A stretch of 51,027 bases of DNA from Clostridia bacterium (GCA_022795075.1 JAAWGB010000007.1:1-51027); one strand, 5' to 3'. Shown: positions 19,801 to 29,978, counted from the first letter of the stretch. Translations and numbers: made by a program. Notes: generated by a model from the sequence alone, not told the origin.

Positions 19801-21108
19801 GAAGTACATATACTAGAACCAGAATTATACAATGACGCCAACAAGAATCAATACAAATTTGTAACAGAAGATGGGCAAGATCTTAATAAAGGAGACTTCT
19901 TCATTGTTGGATATATACCAAGTGAAAAATATGTATTAACCTATACATGGGGAGACCAAACTTATACTGTACAAAACTATAAAGGAACTATTTATCCAAA
20001 TAAAGAAAGACAAAATAACCAAGAATGGTATAAAGAAAATGCAGACATAAGATATAATGATGCTATGGATAATTATGAAACAAGAAAAGAAATCGATAGT
20101 GAAATGACAGAAATTAAATATAATACTCAAACTACCAAACAAAAAATGAATTCTAGTACACCTAATATGCACATTGGAGTAGAATATGATACCACTACAA
20201 CAGCATCTGTAGGAGATCGCTATTCTTATAGAATTAAAAATGTTGACTTTGGAATTATAGAAAGAGCAAAACAAAGATTAGACATTGTAAAACGAATTAA
20301 AACATTAAAAGCAACTCTAACCAATGGACAAGTAATTGCAAACTTAGAAATTGATGAAAATGGTAATGTAACAGGAGACCAAAAGAATGTTACTTATATG
20401 AAACCAGATCCATTAATACAACCAAATAATGGATTTATCAGACTAGAACTTGACAATGAATTAATCCAAGGAACAACTTTAGAAGTAGGATATGAAATAA
20501 AAGCAATCAATCAAAGTGAATTAGATTACTTATCAGAAGAATACTATCATTATGGTGAAATAGTAGGACCAGTTATAACTATAACGCCAACTACAATCAT
20601 TGACTACTTAGATAAAGATTGGTCATTTGACAGTGAGAAAAATCCTGATTGGAAAGTTATCCAAAAAGAAGAACTTTCAACCTATGAACAAGGCGGTTTA
20701 GTAATAAAAGAAGTATATGAAGACAGTGAAGAATCCGAATCAACCATAAATGAAAAGATTATACTTCTAACAAACACATTAGCAAACAAGAAAATAGAAC
20801 CTGGAAAATCAGAGCCAGTTATGTTACATGTATCTAGAATATTAACATCAACAGATGAAATTTCATTAGATAATGAAACAGAAAACATTAAAATAAACAG
20901 ACCAGGAGGATCTAAACCACAAGCTATACCAGGTAACTATGTACCAGGAACAGGTTCAACAGAAGTAGATGATAGTATGGCAGAAACAACAATTGTTACA
21001 CCAGCAACAGGAGAAAATCAAAACTATGTAATGCCAATTATCATAGGAGCAACAGCATTAATAACATTAGGTGTAGGAGTTATTATCATTAAAAAAAGAA
21101 TACTATAA
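16870..21108 (+). CDS. giant surface protein B: Cna-B/SdrD-B-type adhesin with a variant sortase signal
   Basis: 1412 aa, signal peptide about residues 1-30 (TTATAYS). The N-terminal 300 residues contain FCVQHNQH and later SIWNNMHTWM, which resemble a thioester-type adhesin head, but the Gln expected next to the Trp-containing helix (TQxA) is not visible, so a thioester bond is doubtful. Next come a SpaA/Cna-B-like domain (about 317-405, LPGVSFYIQHKETGKYL), an SdrD-B-like domain (about 430-560, LSGYVWIDKRYGKD), and further repeats (EMAGKVFLDNQG, about 900). The end is TPATGEN (1377-1383), a hydrophobic helix and KKRIL: a variant LPxTG signal. AGGAGG stands 5 bp before the ATG. Likely cotranscribed with gene A. 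Confidence 0.8.
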   Translation: MMKTIKKIIISIIVGIIALIGFHTTATAYSVGETVSIDYSTYEQDPNMFCVQHNQHLHKGDYQDYQIISQVNIKGNDSVDHLGGKQTSWYNAKLAYILSKDNGSGLKALGPVANSIWNNMHTWMSNVGQYHAGLSLNFTSDKRGGYSPLDAESDAYANSIINLQETAQAMEDHTDKNKIKVVSANKDNKDYIKIGPFNWTFGTPLTKVTAQGTGDMTIHFFSSYNGREEYFYNEASEIQSGKDFYIYLKMDLETEKLSSLTGYSTTMIKTAKIWFLKSPNGYYQNLIIRESGEEPMDISTTIDYGIKTKGKLKILKVNKKDQTILLPGVSFYIQHKETGKYLAKDSNGKIIYVNEAHKSAFKTGARGANKGRINLKDLAVGTYIAYEKDNPNYGYVVDTETTQKELIIDKSRTPMELEEWKIANPQVYIRLSGYVWIDKRYGKDAKANNIFKDQEEKGLDGSVLDQNDILFNGITVRLIDKTTGKIVKNEKEDSSNYGKEMETVTSQLNRYKGNGNDGNGEYLIEDVLIEKLGDYYMEFEYDGLIYTNVPRNVTKDNGSKAAEGQDARQEFNDKFASIEGAGKLTAVAKDKDGNEQQKFDYEEIDEGRAIQYKNNQQFMITANTDAKDTDTSKNYVIKEHFVNDLREIQYINLGLTEREQPDIGIEKDLHNVRLEVNGCGHTYLYSQRLSHPTEYDSEGGLFNVAVRWSNKYKALAYKRPIYEADYNYINEKDKSKELKVYLTYQIVMLNKTPQNLTTRVNSLVDYYDSNYELLHVGTKLNENGSVVNDIRYEQDEEFTSQDYKKAIIYNETSIVPESKDNRESVYVEFALNREAVIKILNDQTNLDNIVEVNSYSVLKDGKSYAGIDMNSIPGNYEIGENVREDDTSIAPALKLEPTDAREMAGKVFLDNQGISPEIQTGKIRQGTGKYEEGEEGIGDVAVTLTDISDNGIVVYRTKTVNAPGKYGYIETVEEDDKEVHILEPELYNDANKNQYKFVTEDGQDLNKGDFFIVGYIPSEKYVLTYTWGDQTYTVQNYKGTIYPNKERQNNQEWYKENADIRYNDAMDNYETRKEIDSEMTEIKYNTQTTKQKMNSSTPNMHIGVEYDTTTTASVGDRYSYRIKNVDFGIIERAKQRLDIVKRIKTLKATLTNGQVIANLEIDENGNVTGDQKNVTYMKPDPLIQPNNGFIRLELDNELIQGTTLEVGYEIKAINQSELDYLSEEYYHYGEIVGPVITITPTTIIDYLDKDWSFDSEKNPDWKVIQKEELSTYEQGGLVIKEVYEDSEESESTINEKIILLTNTLANKKIEPGKSEPVMLHVSRILTSTDEISLDNETENIKINRPGGSKPQAIPGNYVPGTGSTEVDDSMAETTIVTPATGENQNYVMPIIIGATALITLGVGVIIIKKRIL

Positions 21109-21130
21109 AAAATAAAAATACTTAAAAAGA

Positions 21131-21168
21131 AAATTGCTAGAAGGGAAAATCCCTTTTGGCAATTTTTT
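21131..21168 (+). terminator. Rho-independent terminator after gene B
   Basis: A 15-bp nearly perfect stem (AAATTGCTAGAAGGG, 21131-21145, with 21151-21165) closes on a 5-nt A-rich loop and is followed by a run of T. It separates the A-B pair from the fused A+B gene. Confidence 0.9.
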
Positions 21169-21448
21169 TGATGATTTTTTAAATTTGTTTGTAATTATTT
21201 CTAAAAGAGTCGATAAACATTACGCAAATGACATATGCTAAAATACAAATTTAGAAATGTTACAAATTTGTAAGATAAATTTAAAGAAAAGGATATAAAA
21301 CGGGTAAGGATGGTATCCGTAAAAAAGTAAGGATTGTAAGGAAAAAATGGAAGGGAAAGGAATTGATTTTTTGTAAACTTGAGTGTACTATTAATAGGAG
21401 AAAACATAGAAAGATGTAAAAGTAAAAATGCACAATTAGGAGGTTTTA
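21169..21448 (+). other. non-coding leader of the fused surface-protein gene
   Basis: 280 bp without a credible gene. It holds a small G-rich element near 21300-21320 (ACGGGTAAGGATGGTATCCGT, which can fold as GGAT-GGT-ATCC) and ends in a TTAGGAGG site. I see no known riboswitch; it is presumably promoter and leader. Confidence 0.35.
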
Positions 21449-24400
21449 ATGAACAAAGGAAAAGTAGCAATTAAACTGTATATAGTATTAGGAATAATTT
21501 TATGTTTATTGTTTTTGGGAAGATTTTTGCCATTTAAAAGTTATGGAATAGATGATACCAAAATTTTAGTAAACAGTAAATTAGATAAATACATAAATTA
21601 TCATTTGTTAGAAGAAAAAGGCACATTAGTTCAATACCAAATTAACACAAATATTAAGTATGGAGAAGAATCCATACCAATTGGACAGAAAGGAACAACC
21701 ATTTATTTTGGTCAAATAGATGGAAACTATCCAAGTGATGTAAAACTTCTAACAATTGATTTGGATGAGCAGATAGTCAGCCAATATGACCAAACAACTG
21801 GTACCTTACTTGTACAATCGAATTCACAAAAGGTGAATGAAGAATATTTTGTCATTGCAAATTATGATACTTATACAGAAGGAAAAAAGGAAAGAGAATT
21901 AGAATTAAAGGTAGTAGCAAATGCAATTTTACAAGATGATGTAAATAGACAAATTAGTAGTGAAGAAAACTATCATAATCAAGTTGCAGAAAATATGGGA
22001 CAATTAACATCTGTAATAACTCAAACACAAGATATTTATAATGGTTATCTAAAATCGAATCAAATAAATGGAACCGATTATCATACGCAATTTGAACAAA
22101 AAGAACAAATTATGATTAGCAAAAAAGAGGCACAAGAAACCATACAAATGTTAGAAAATAATACTTTTGTAAAAATAGATTCTAAAAAAGAAGAAGAAAA
22201 AGTTGTTACAGATTTAGGCAATCATCAAAACTTAATTTATCAAGCTACTCAAATAAAAAAAGCAGAATTAGAGGAACTTTTGGGTAAAGAAGGAAAGTTA
22301 GAAATTTTAGATAAAGAAGAAAACATTTTAGCAACAATTGACGAAAATACAGAGGTACAAGAAAATGGAATGATTACCATTACTTATGAAAAACAACCAG
22401 AAACTATTTTCATAAAAACAAGTTCCATTCTAAAAGAAGGAATCCTAAATTTAAAACATACAAAAGAAATAAAAAATACTTGGACGAAATTTGAAAATAT
22501 TGGGATAAAAACTACCATACAAATGGAGGATATGACTGATACTTGGGAAGTAATAAATGAATTAAAAGAAGCAAACACAACAATTGATGTTAATATAGAT
22601 AATAACAAATGGAGTAATCATTATCAAAATGAACTTACATTTGACATTCAATTAAAGGCCAATACCATGGAAAATAATTTATTTAAGAATCCAAGTTTAC
22701 AAATAGAGTTTCCAAGTGAGGTAGAAAAAGTTGTTTTAGAAGAAAGTTCGATTTATTATGCAAATGGCTTAGAATTACAAGCTACCTTTATGGATAGAAA
22801 TGAAAATGGAAATTTAGTAATGATGGTTAATCTTGTAGGTGAACAAACACAATATGATGAAAATAGCTTAGATTTAATAACACAAATAAAAATAATGGCA
22901 AATGTTATTTTAAATAAAGAGGTAGAAAGTAAAGCAGACACAATAAAGGTATTCTTTACGAATGAATATACTGTAGATGGAACAATAGAAACAGGCAATA
23001 AGCAACTTGCTATTGAAATAGAAGACTATATCGAACACAATCAAGAAGAAATCGAAGATAATTTACAAGAAACGATTCAATTTTTTCCTGTTGAAACAAT
23101 TAACCAAGATTTTACTGTTGCAACTAGTATTCATGCTGAAGATTTAAAATTGCAAGTAGCACCAATAAAGGGAAATACTACTTTAAAACAAGGAGATACT
23201 GTATATGAAGGAGAATACATCAAATATAACATAAAAATACAAAATACATCTAGCCAAGATATGAATGACGTAAAGGTAGTGGCAAACATACCAGAAGGTG
23301 TAACTTATGGTGAATTAGAAGCAGAGTATAATCGTTATTTAGGAAAATACAAATATCATTTTCAAAAAGATTTAAGACAAAAGCAAATCAATATAGGAAC
23401 GATAAAAGCAGGTGAATCCATTGACACATTTTATGAAGTAAAAGTAGATGATTTATTAGAAGGAGAAGAAACAAAATCAATCGATTCCATTATAAATGTA
23501 TTGGTAGCAGAAGAATTAGCAAAAACTTATACGATAACGAACCAAGTAGAACCAGCGCAAGTACAGTTATTTATGGGAGTAACACTTGACTATGGAGGCT
23601 GGAGTTATTATTTAAACTTAAAATCAGATACGAATCAAGAAGTACCAGTGGATTTACATTTTCTAGAAGCATTTAATATAGAATCTGTAACTTATCTTGA
23701 CCATAACATTGATGAATATAAATTTGATGGAAATGAGGCACAAATAGTTTATACAAATTATGATAACTATGAAGGAGAACAAATAAGAGAATTAGATTTA
23801 CAATTTTCTCAAGACAATATTGTTACAGCTAACTTAAAAACAAATTCTTGTTATGTATTTCAAGGAAAATTTGATGATACTAAAATTCAAAAGAAACGAG
23901 AGCAATCAACAGTAGAATTAAAAACTTATGCAGAAGCAAAATGCAATGATAAGAGTTATCAATCCAATGAAAACAGGATTGAGTTAGCCTATCAAAATGT
24001 CAAGGTTTCTATGACCTCCCCAAATGAAGGAGAAAAAGTTAAATATGATGAAAAAATTGAATATGAAATAACCATTCAAAATATTGGTGGAAATAACGTT
24101 TTGGAAGAAAATTTTCCAGAATATGTATCAATAAAAGTATCTGACTTTCTACCAGAAGAATTAGAGCCTATATCAGTTTCCTATGATAACTGGGAAGTAG
24201 AAGTATCAGAAGGTATAAAAACCTTAAAAAAGAAAGAAGTAACAAAAGATATTTCTAGTAAAAATACAGATGAAAATGGAAATAAAATGCCTAATATTAG
24301 AGAACATATTTTAATACCACGTGGGGAAACGACTACATTGAAAATAGAAACAAAAGCAGGATTAGTTTATCAAGAAACAAAAATAGAAAACAGTGCTACT

Positions 24401-27400
24401 ATATCAGGAGACAGTATAGACTTAAAAACAACCAATATTATATCACATACCATACTTCCTATTAACTATGATGAAGAAGAACCAAATGAACCAAATAATC
24501 CAAATGAGCCAAATGAACCAGACGAACCAGATAATCCAGATAACCCAAGTTACCCTGATCATCCAAATGATCCAAATCAGCCAAGTGGTAAATACAACAT
24601 ACAAGGAATTGCTTGGATAGATGAGAATCATGATGGAAAAAGATCTTCACAAGAAAAGATATTTAGTAATATGACTGTGATGTTAATTGATATGGAAAAC
24701 TCTAATGCAATTAAACATACAACTAAAACCAATCAAAATGGAAATTATCAATTTTCTAATTTAGAAAAAGGAAATTATTTAATTGTATTTAGATATGATA
24801 CCAATCATTATCAATTAACAGAATACCAAAAGTTAGGAGTAAATAGTTTCGAAAATTCAGATGCTATTCAAAAAACAATTACTTTATTAGGTGAGCAAGT
24901 CGAAGTAGGTGTTACAGATGTTATTAATTTAAACCAGTCTATTACAAATATAGATATTGGTTTAATTGAAAATACAATAAGTGATTTTAAAATTGATAAA
25001 TATATTAACAAAGTTACAGTAAAAACAGCAAGTGGTAGTAAGCAATACCAATATGATAATAAAAAATTAGTAAAAACAGAAATAAAAGCAAAGCAAATAG
25101 AAGGAGCAACAGTTACCATACAATACAAAATTGTTGTAACCAACATAGGAGAAATAACAGGAAGTATTAATAAAATTGTAGATTATTTGCCAACAGGATT
25201 TGATTTTTCATCCATTCAAAATAGTAGTTGGAGCAAAAATGCAAATGGGCAATTAGTCAATACCAGTTTGGCTAATATGGATATAAAAGCAGGAGAAAGT
25301 ATGGAGCTTACATTAACTGCTACCAAACAAATGACAGCTGATTCTACAGGAACTTATACCAATAAAGTAGAACTAATTGGGAACCAAGACAACAATTTAG
25401 AAAATAATAGCGATTCTGCCGAAATTATTATTTCAGTTAGTACAGGTGCAATGGTATTTATTATGATAACAATTTTTATGATAGTTATTCTTAGTATCTT
25501 AGCAATTTACTTATGGAAAAAAGGAAAGATAACTATTAAGAATATTCATAAAATGACTTTTATAGTTACTTTTATTATAATGACAATGATAACTACTTTA
25601 CTTTCTCATACATCTATAGCATATGATACCAATCAAGTTTTAGTACTTCATGCTGAACAAACAGAAACAGAAATACGTTTTTGTGATAGTAATCATACTC
25701 CAATGGCTTTTTGTACAGGTGGTACCTTACCTCCTGCCAATAGTGCTGTGAAAACAAAAGATGAAAATGGTGTTATACATTATGGAGATGCCAATTATTA
25801 CTTTTGGAAACTTGAAGAAGTTCCTGGTTGGGGTAAACGATATATAGAACCGCCTGTCAGTAAAGGAGATTTTACACTACAAAAAGAAAATACAGCTGTA
25901 AATTTGAAAGAATTAGATGATAATTATTATCTATATGGACCATTAAAATATAAATCTACAGCCGATAACGGACAATATACTTGTACAGTTAAAGATGGTA
26001 ATGGTAATAGTATTACAAACTTTACAATTTGTAATGCAAGTGGAACAGAAGAAGTTACTTTAAAAGGAGGAAGTAGAACCTTTTATCTTAAGATTCCTAA
26101 AAATAAATGTACAAATGGAATTGGTAGTGTTAAATTATCTGTTGATGCCAGTGTAATAGATAGATATAAATGGGCAATTAGTTATTATGCTTATTATACA
26201 CCTACTGGTTGGGATAATTGTCAAAATGTTAGATTAAGAGATCCTGTTGAGGAATATGGAGAAGACGATTTGCCAAGAACACAATCTCATGATATTACAT
26301 GGACAGATATAAGAGTATGGTTAAAAATTTATAAAATCGATAAAGAAAGTAATGAAAAATTACCAAACGTAAAATTTAATGTAACATGTAATTCACCAGC
26401 ATATGATGAAGATTTTACTACCAATTCTAATGGAGAAATTATCATTAAAAATTTACCAAAAGGAAGTTATAAAATAAAAGAAGAAAAAAACCCTAATTAT
26501 GGCTATACCAAAAAAGTGGCAGATAAAACAGTAAACTTGAACAAGGGTGGAAAAGTAGTTTCGCAAACAAGGGAAAATGAGAAACAAACAGGAAATTTAC
26601 AAATAAAAAAAGTAGATTTGAATACAAATGCAGCTATGAAAGATGTACAATTTAAAATAAAGAATTCTTCTGGTAAATATTTAAGATTAAAAAACACAAG
26701 TGGACAAATACAGTCAACGGTAACAGGAAAATTCTATGTAGGGGACATTGCAACAACGACAAATGAAACGCAAGCAACAACATTTATAACCAATGTAACA
26801 GGCTGTGTAGATATTTATAATTTGTTGATTGATACCTATACAGTTATTGAAACTTCAGTAGGAACTGTTAATGAAAATGAAGGATATGAATTAGATGATA
26901 ATTATATTTCTTGGTCAAGTAACGAAGGGTCTGGAAATGGAAGAAATGCTAAAGTAACAGTAACAAGGCGTAGTTCATTAGATACCTTGATATGGGGTAA
27001 TAATGTAGCAATAAAAGCAAATGTACTAACTGTTAAAAATAGAAGAAAATATATTAATATAGCAGGTTATGTATGGGAAGATCAATCTTGTACTGGTAAA
27101 ACGACAAATAAGAATCATTTATATAAAAATGATAGTAGTGATGTAAATGATAAGCTGGTGCAAGGTGTAAGTGTTCAATTGAAAAACAATCAAGGAAATG
27201 TCATAAAATCAGCAATAACAGGAACAAACGGAGAATATAAATTTACTAAAATAGTAATTGATGAGTTACCAAATTACTATGTAGAATTCCAATATAATGG
27301 GATGAGTTACCAAAATGTTACCTTTAAACCAAACAATGCAAATGGTAGTAAAGCAACTGAAGGGGATAACCGAACAACCTTTAACAATGCTTATGCAACT

Positions 27401-29953
27401 ATTACACAAGGAAAGTCAAATACTTATAATTTAAATTATGAGACAACACCTTATACAAGTAAATTATTATATGGAAATAAAGCAAACTATAATTATGGTT
27501 ATGCTGGAAATACGAATAGTGATCCAATTACAGGAGTGGATTCCCAATATATCATAAAAGCTAATACTTATAACGCCTATGGAGGAAATTTAGATAAAAT
27601 AATATCAAAGGATTCTATTCTAAATAATAATATAACACAAATAGATAATATCAATCTAGGAATCGAAAAAAGAGATAAAATAGATTTACATCTAGAAAAA
27701 GACTTACATAGTGTAAAAGTTAGTATTAATAGTAGGGACTATGTTTATCGATATGCCGAAAGATTAAACAACCCGCAAATGGGAACAAGTGATGATCCGC
27801 AAGTAAAATATCAAAAGGAACTTGGTAATAAACCATATACAAGAAGTTTATATGCTTCTGATATTTACTACAAAGGAGATAATAGAGGAGAAAATCGACT
27901 AAAAGTTCAAGTAACCTACCAAATAGTTATTCAAACTAATAATCCAAACATTAAGACTATAGTTAATGAAGTAACTGATTACTATGATGATAAATACCAA
28001 AATATAAAAGTAGGAAAAGAAATTTATGAAGATGGCAGTATAAAGGGGACACTTTGCCAAGTAACACCACAAGGAACACAAGGAGCTTATGCAAAAGTAA
28101 AAATAAAGACCGATTTAGAAGCTACAACAGCAGGAAATAGTATTTACGTACAACTAGAAGTAAAACCAGACAAAATAGTAGAAATTGTAGGAAACAGAAA
28201 AGAAAAACTAAAATTAGACAATCTAATAGAAATCAGTTCTTATTCAAGTAAAGACTTAAATGGAAATGTTTATGCAGCAATTGATATGGATTCACAACCT
28301 GGAAATTATAACGTAGGTTCTACTTATGAAGATGATACAGCAAGGGCTCCTGGTTTAGTGCTAATTCTTCAAGAAGAAAGAGAAATAACAGGAATCGTAT
28401 TTGAAGATAAAACAGGACAACCAAATTTAAAAACTGGAGAAGTTAGACAAGGAAATGGCAACTATGATTCAGGAGAAAATGGAATAAAAGATGTATCTGT
28501 CAAATTAGTTAAAGCAACAAACGAAGAAAATAGAATAGGAGAAACAGCAAAAGAATATTTAGAAAATGAAAGAACAAGAGAAATAAAAGCTGTAACCAAT
28601 GAAAAAGGAGAATTTAGATTACAAGGATTTATACCAGATGAATACAAAATTGTATTTACATGGGGAGATAAAAACCATAAAGTACAAGAATATAAAAGCA
28701 CAATTGTCAATCAACAAACATATGAGAAAAATCGTATCAATCGATTATGGTATAAAGAAAAGATAGATACAAGAGTATCTGACGCAGTAGATATTTACCA
28801 ACAAAGGCAAACAATTGACAATCAAGCAAGTATTATGACATATGCCAATAAAACGGTAATTAATCAGTATAATGGACAATTAGAGCAAGAAGATGGAAGC
28901 AAACAGACAATTATCACCAAAATAGATGCCACAACACCAGCATTTGAAGTAAAAGTAGAATATGAGCCAACCATGGATGCTAACACAGAATATAAATTAG
29001 ATGCAAATCATGAAATTGTGATGAATGGAGTCTATGCCGTTAAAAACGACAAGTACAAATATCACATAAAAAATATCGACTTTGGAATAGTAGAAAGAGC
29101 AAGACAGCAATTGGAACTAAAAAAAGAAGTTAAAAATGCAAAAGTTATATTAGCCAATGGAAATACAATCATTGATGCGCAGATAAAAGACGGAAAAATC
29201 GTATCAGATGTCAAACATGCTGTATATGTTCCAAAATCTGCTGTAAATGGGCAAATTAAATTTGAAGTAGATACCGAATTACTACAAAGTGCACAATTAA
29301 AAATTGATTATAGATTGAAAATTATCAATAGTAGTGAATTAGATTATAAAAATCGAGAATTCTACAACTATGGAAAAGGATATGGACAAAGAGAACAAGA
29401 TTTAATAGGATTAAGCACGACAAAAGTAATTGACTATTTAGATAATCAAACAGCAATAGAAACCAAAGAACCATTAGGAACCATTCTACAAGAACAAGAA
29501 GAAAAAAGAAAATTAATAACACAAGAAGGATTACTAATCAATCATAATGATATGAAAAAATTACTATTAGAAGAAACGCAAAGAGTTTTAATAATCGATA
29601 AGCTAAACCAAGAAATAAAGCCACAAGGAATTTATACATCAACCGAAAAAATAGTAGAAACGCAAAGACTATTAGCAAACATAACTCTTGATCAAGAAAT
29701 CAGTATTGACAACAGTGCAGAAATTATAAAAATTAAGAAAACAGGAGGATCACCAATTATAACGATGCCAGGAAATTATATTCCAAGTGATGCAAGCACA
29801 TCAGAAGTTGACAACGATATAGCTGAAACTACAACAGTGGTACCACCAACAGGGCAAAATAAGAACTATTTAGCTTATGGTGTATTAATTGGTAGTTCAT
29901 TTGGAATTCTAATAGTAGGAATTATCTTAATTAAAAAGATAGTATTAGATTAA
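21449..29953 (+). CDS. 2834-aa fused surface protein: paralogue of A joined in frame to paralogue of B
   Basis: One uninterrupted frame. Residues 1-1360 follow gene A: signal peptide, beta-rich stalk, a Pro/Asn/Glu linker (1008-1047), an SdrD-B-like domain starting IQGIAWIDENHDGKRSSQE (about 1050-1150), a final DUF11-like module and a membrane helix (about 1334-1356). A 13-residue basic loop (KKGKITIKNIHK) then leads to a second hydrophobic, signal-peptide-like helix (about 1369-1391), after which the protein follows gene B: Cys-containing head, Cna-B-like modules, AGYVWEDQSCTGKTTNKNH, EITGIVFEDKTGQPN, and VPPTGQN (2798-2804) with a last helix. A short cytoplasmic loop between two helices would place both halves outside. 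Signal peptidase may cut the middle helix to give two proteins. No internal ribosome site is evident before the ATG at 25553. Confidence 0.8.
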   Translation: MNKGKVAIKLYIVLGIILCLLFLGRFLPFKSYGIDDTKILVNSKLDKYINYHLLEEKGTLVQYQINTNIKYGEESIPIGQKGTTIYFGQIDGNYPSDVKLLTIDLDEQIVSQYDQTTGTLLVQSNSQKVNEEYFVIANYDTYTEGKKERELELKVVANAILQDDVNRQISSEENYHNQVAENMGQLTSVITQTQDIYNGYLKSNQINGTDYHTQFEQKEQIMISKKEAQETIQMLENNTFVKIDSKKEEEKVVTDLGNHQNLIYQATQIKKAELEELLGKEGKLEILDKEENILATIDENTEVQENGMITITYEKQPETIFIKTSSILKEGILNLKHTKEIKNTWTKFENIGIKTTIQMEDMTDTWEVINELKEANTTIDVNIDNNKWSNHYQNELTFDIQLKANTMENNLFKNPSLQIEFPSEVEKVVLEESSIYYANGLELQATFMDRNENGNLVMMVNLVGEQTQYDENSLDLITQIKIMANVILNKEVESKADTIKVFFTNEYTVDGTIETGNKQLAIEIEDYIEHNQEEIEDNLQETIQFFPVETINQDFTVATSIHAEDLKLQVAPIKGNTTLKQGDTVYEGEYIKYNIKIQNTSSQDMNDVKVVANIPEGVTYGELEAEYNRYLGKYKYHFQKDLRQKQINIGTIKAGESIDTFYEVKVDDLLEGEETKSIDSIINVLVAEELAKTYTITNQVEPAQVQLFMGVTLDYGGWSYYLNLKSDTNQEVPVDLHFLEAFNIESVTYLDHNIDEYKFDGNEAQIVYTNYDNYEGEQIRELDLQFSQDNIVTANLKTNSCYVFQGKFDDTKIQKKREQSTVELKTYAEAKCNDKSYQSNENRIELAYQNVKVSMTSPNEGEKVKYDEKIEYEITIQNIGGNNVLEENFPEYVSIKVSDFLPEELEPISVSYDNWEVEVSEGIKTLKKKEVTKDISSKNTDENGNKMPNIREHILIPRGETTTLKIETKAGLVYQETKIENSATISGDSIDLKTTNIISHTILPINYDEEEPNEPNNPNEPNEPDEPDNPDNPSYPDHPNDPNQPSGKYNIQGIAWIDENHDGKRSSQEKIFSNMTVMLIDMENSNAIKHTTKTNQNGNYQFSNLEKGNYLIVFRYDTNHYQLTEYQKLGVNSFENSDAIQKTITLLGEQVEVGVTDVINLNQSITNIDIGLIENTISDFKIDKYINKVTVKTASGSKQYQYDNKKLVKTEIKAKQIEGATVTIQYKIVVTNIGEITGSINKIVDYLPTGFDFSSIQNSSWSKNANGQLVNTSLANMDIKAGESMELTLTATKQMTADSTGTYTNKVELIGNQDNNLENNSDSAEIIISVSTGAMVFIMITIFMIVILSILAIYLWKKGKITIKNIHKMTFIVTFIIMTMITTLLSHTSIAYDTNQVLVLHAEQTETEIRFCDSNHTPMAFCTGGTLPPANSAVKTKDENGVIHYGDANYYFWKLEEVPGWGKRYIEPPVSKGDFTLQKENTAVNLKELDDNYYLYGPLKYKSTADNGQYTCTVKDGNGNSITNFTICNASGTEEVTLKGGSRTFYLKIPKNKCTNGIGSVKLSVDASVIDRYKWAISYYAYYTPTGWDNCQNVRLRDPVEEYGEDDLPRTQSHDITWTDIRVWLKIYKIDKESNEKLPNVKFNVTCNSPAYDEDFTTNSNGEIIIKNLPKGSYKIKEEKNPNYGYTKKVADKTVNLNKGGKVVSQTRENEKQTGNLQIKKVDLNTNAAMKDVQFKIKNSSGKYLRLKNTSGQIQSTVTGKFYVGDIATTTNETQATTFITNVTGCVDIYNLLIDTYTVIETSVGTVNENEGYELDDNYISWSSNEGSGNGRNAKVTVTRRSSLDTLIWGNNVAIKANVLTVKNRRKYINIAGYVWEDQSCTGKTTNKNHLYKNDSSDVNDKLVQGVSVQLKNNQGNVIKSAITGTNGEYKFTKIVIDELPNYYVEFQYNGMSYQNVTFKPNNANGSKATEGDNRTTFNNAYATITQGKSNTYNLNYETTPYTSKLLYGNKANYNYGYAGNTNSDPITGVDSQYIIKANTYNAYGGNLDKIISKDSILNNNITQIDNINLGIEKRDKIDLHLEKDLHSVKVSINSRDYVYRYAERLNNPQMGTSDDPQVKYQKELGNKPYTRSLYASDIYYKGDNRGENRLKVQVTYQIVIQTNNPNIKTIVNEVTDYYDDKYQNIKVGKEIYEDGSIKGTLCQVTPQGTQGAYAKVKIKTDLEATTAGNSIYVQLEVKPDKIVEIVGNRKEKLKLDNLIEISSYSSKDLNGNVYAAIDMDSQPGNYNVGSTYEDDTARAPGLVLILQEEREITGIVFEDKTGQPNLKTGEVRQGNGNYDSGENGIKDVSVKLVKATNEENRIGETAKEYLENERTREIKAVTNEKGEFRLQGFIPDEYKIVFTWGDKNHKVQEYKSTIVNQQTYEKNRINRLWYKEKIDTRVSDAVDIYQQRQTIDNQASIMTYANKTVINQYNGQLEQEDGSKQTIITKIDATTPAFEVKVEYEPTMDANTEYKLDANHEIVMNGVYAVKNDKYKYHIKNIDFGIVERARQQLELKKEVKNAKVILANGNTIIDAQIKDGKIVSDVKHAVYVPKSAVNGQIKFEVDTELLQSAQLKIDYRLKIINSSELDYKNREFYNYGKGYGQREQDLIGLSTTKVIDYLDNQTAIETKEPLGTILQEQEEKRKLITQEGLLINHNDMKKLLLEETQRVLIIDKLNQEIKPQGIYTSTEKIVETQRLLANITLDQEISIDNSAEIIKIKKTGGSPIITMPGNYIPSDASTSEVDNDIAETTTVVPPTGQNKNYLAYGVLIGSSFGILIVGIILIKKIVLD

Positions 29954-29978
29954 AAAAGTTTTAAACATAGAAGAAATT

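Noticed and set aside
24470..24595. Repeat array resembling a CRISPR or satellite
   Set aside because: The short repeats translate in frame as a Pro-Asn-Glu linker (PNEPNEPDEPDNPDNP) between surface domains; the opposite-strand open frames are shadows.
25553..25600. Internal start of a separate B gene within the fused gene
   Set aside because: The only purine-rich site (AAAGGAAAG) is about 20 bases too far upstream of the ATG, and no stop separates the two parts.
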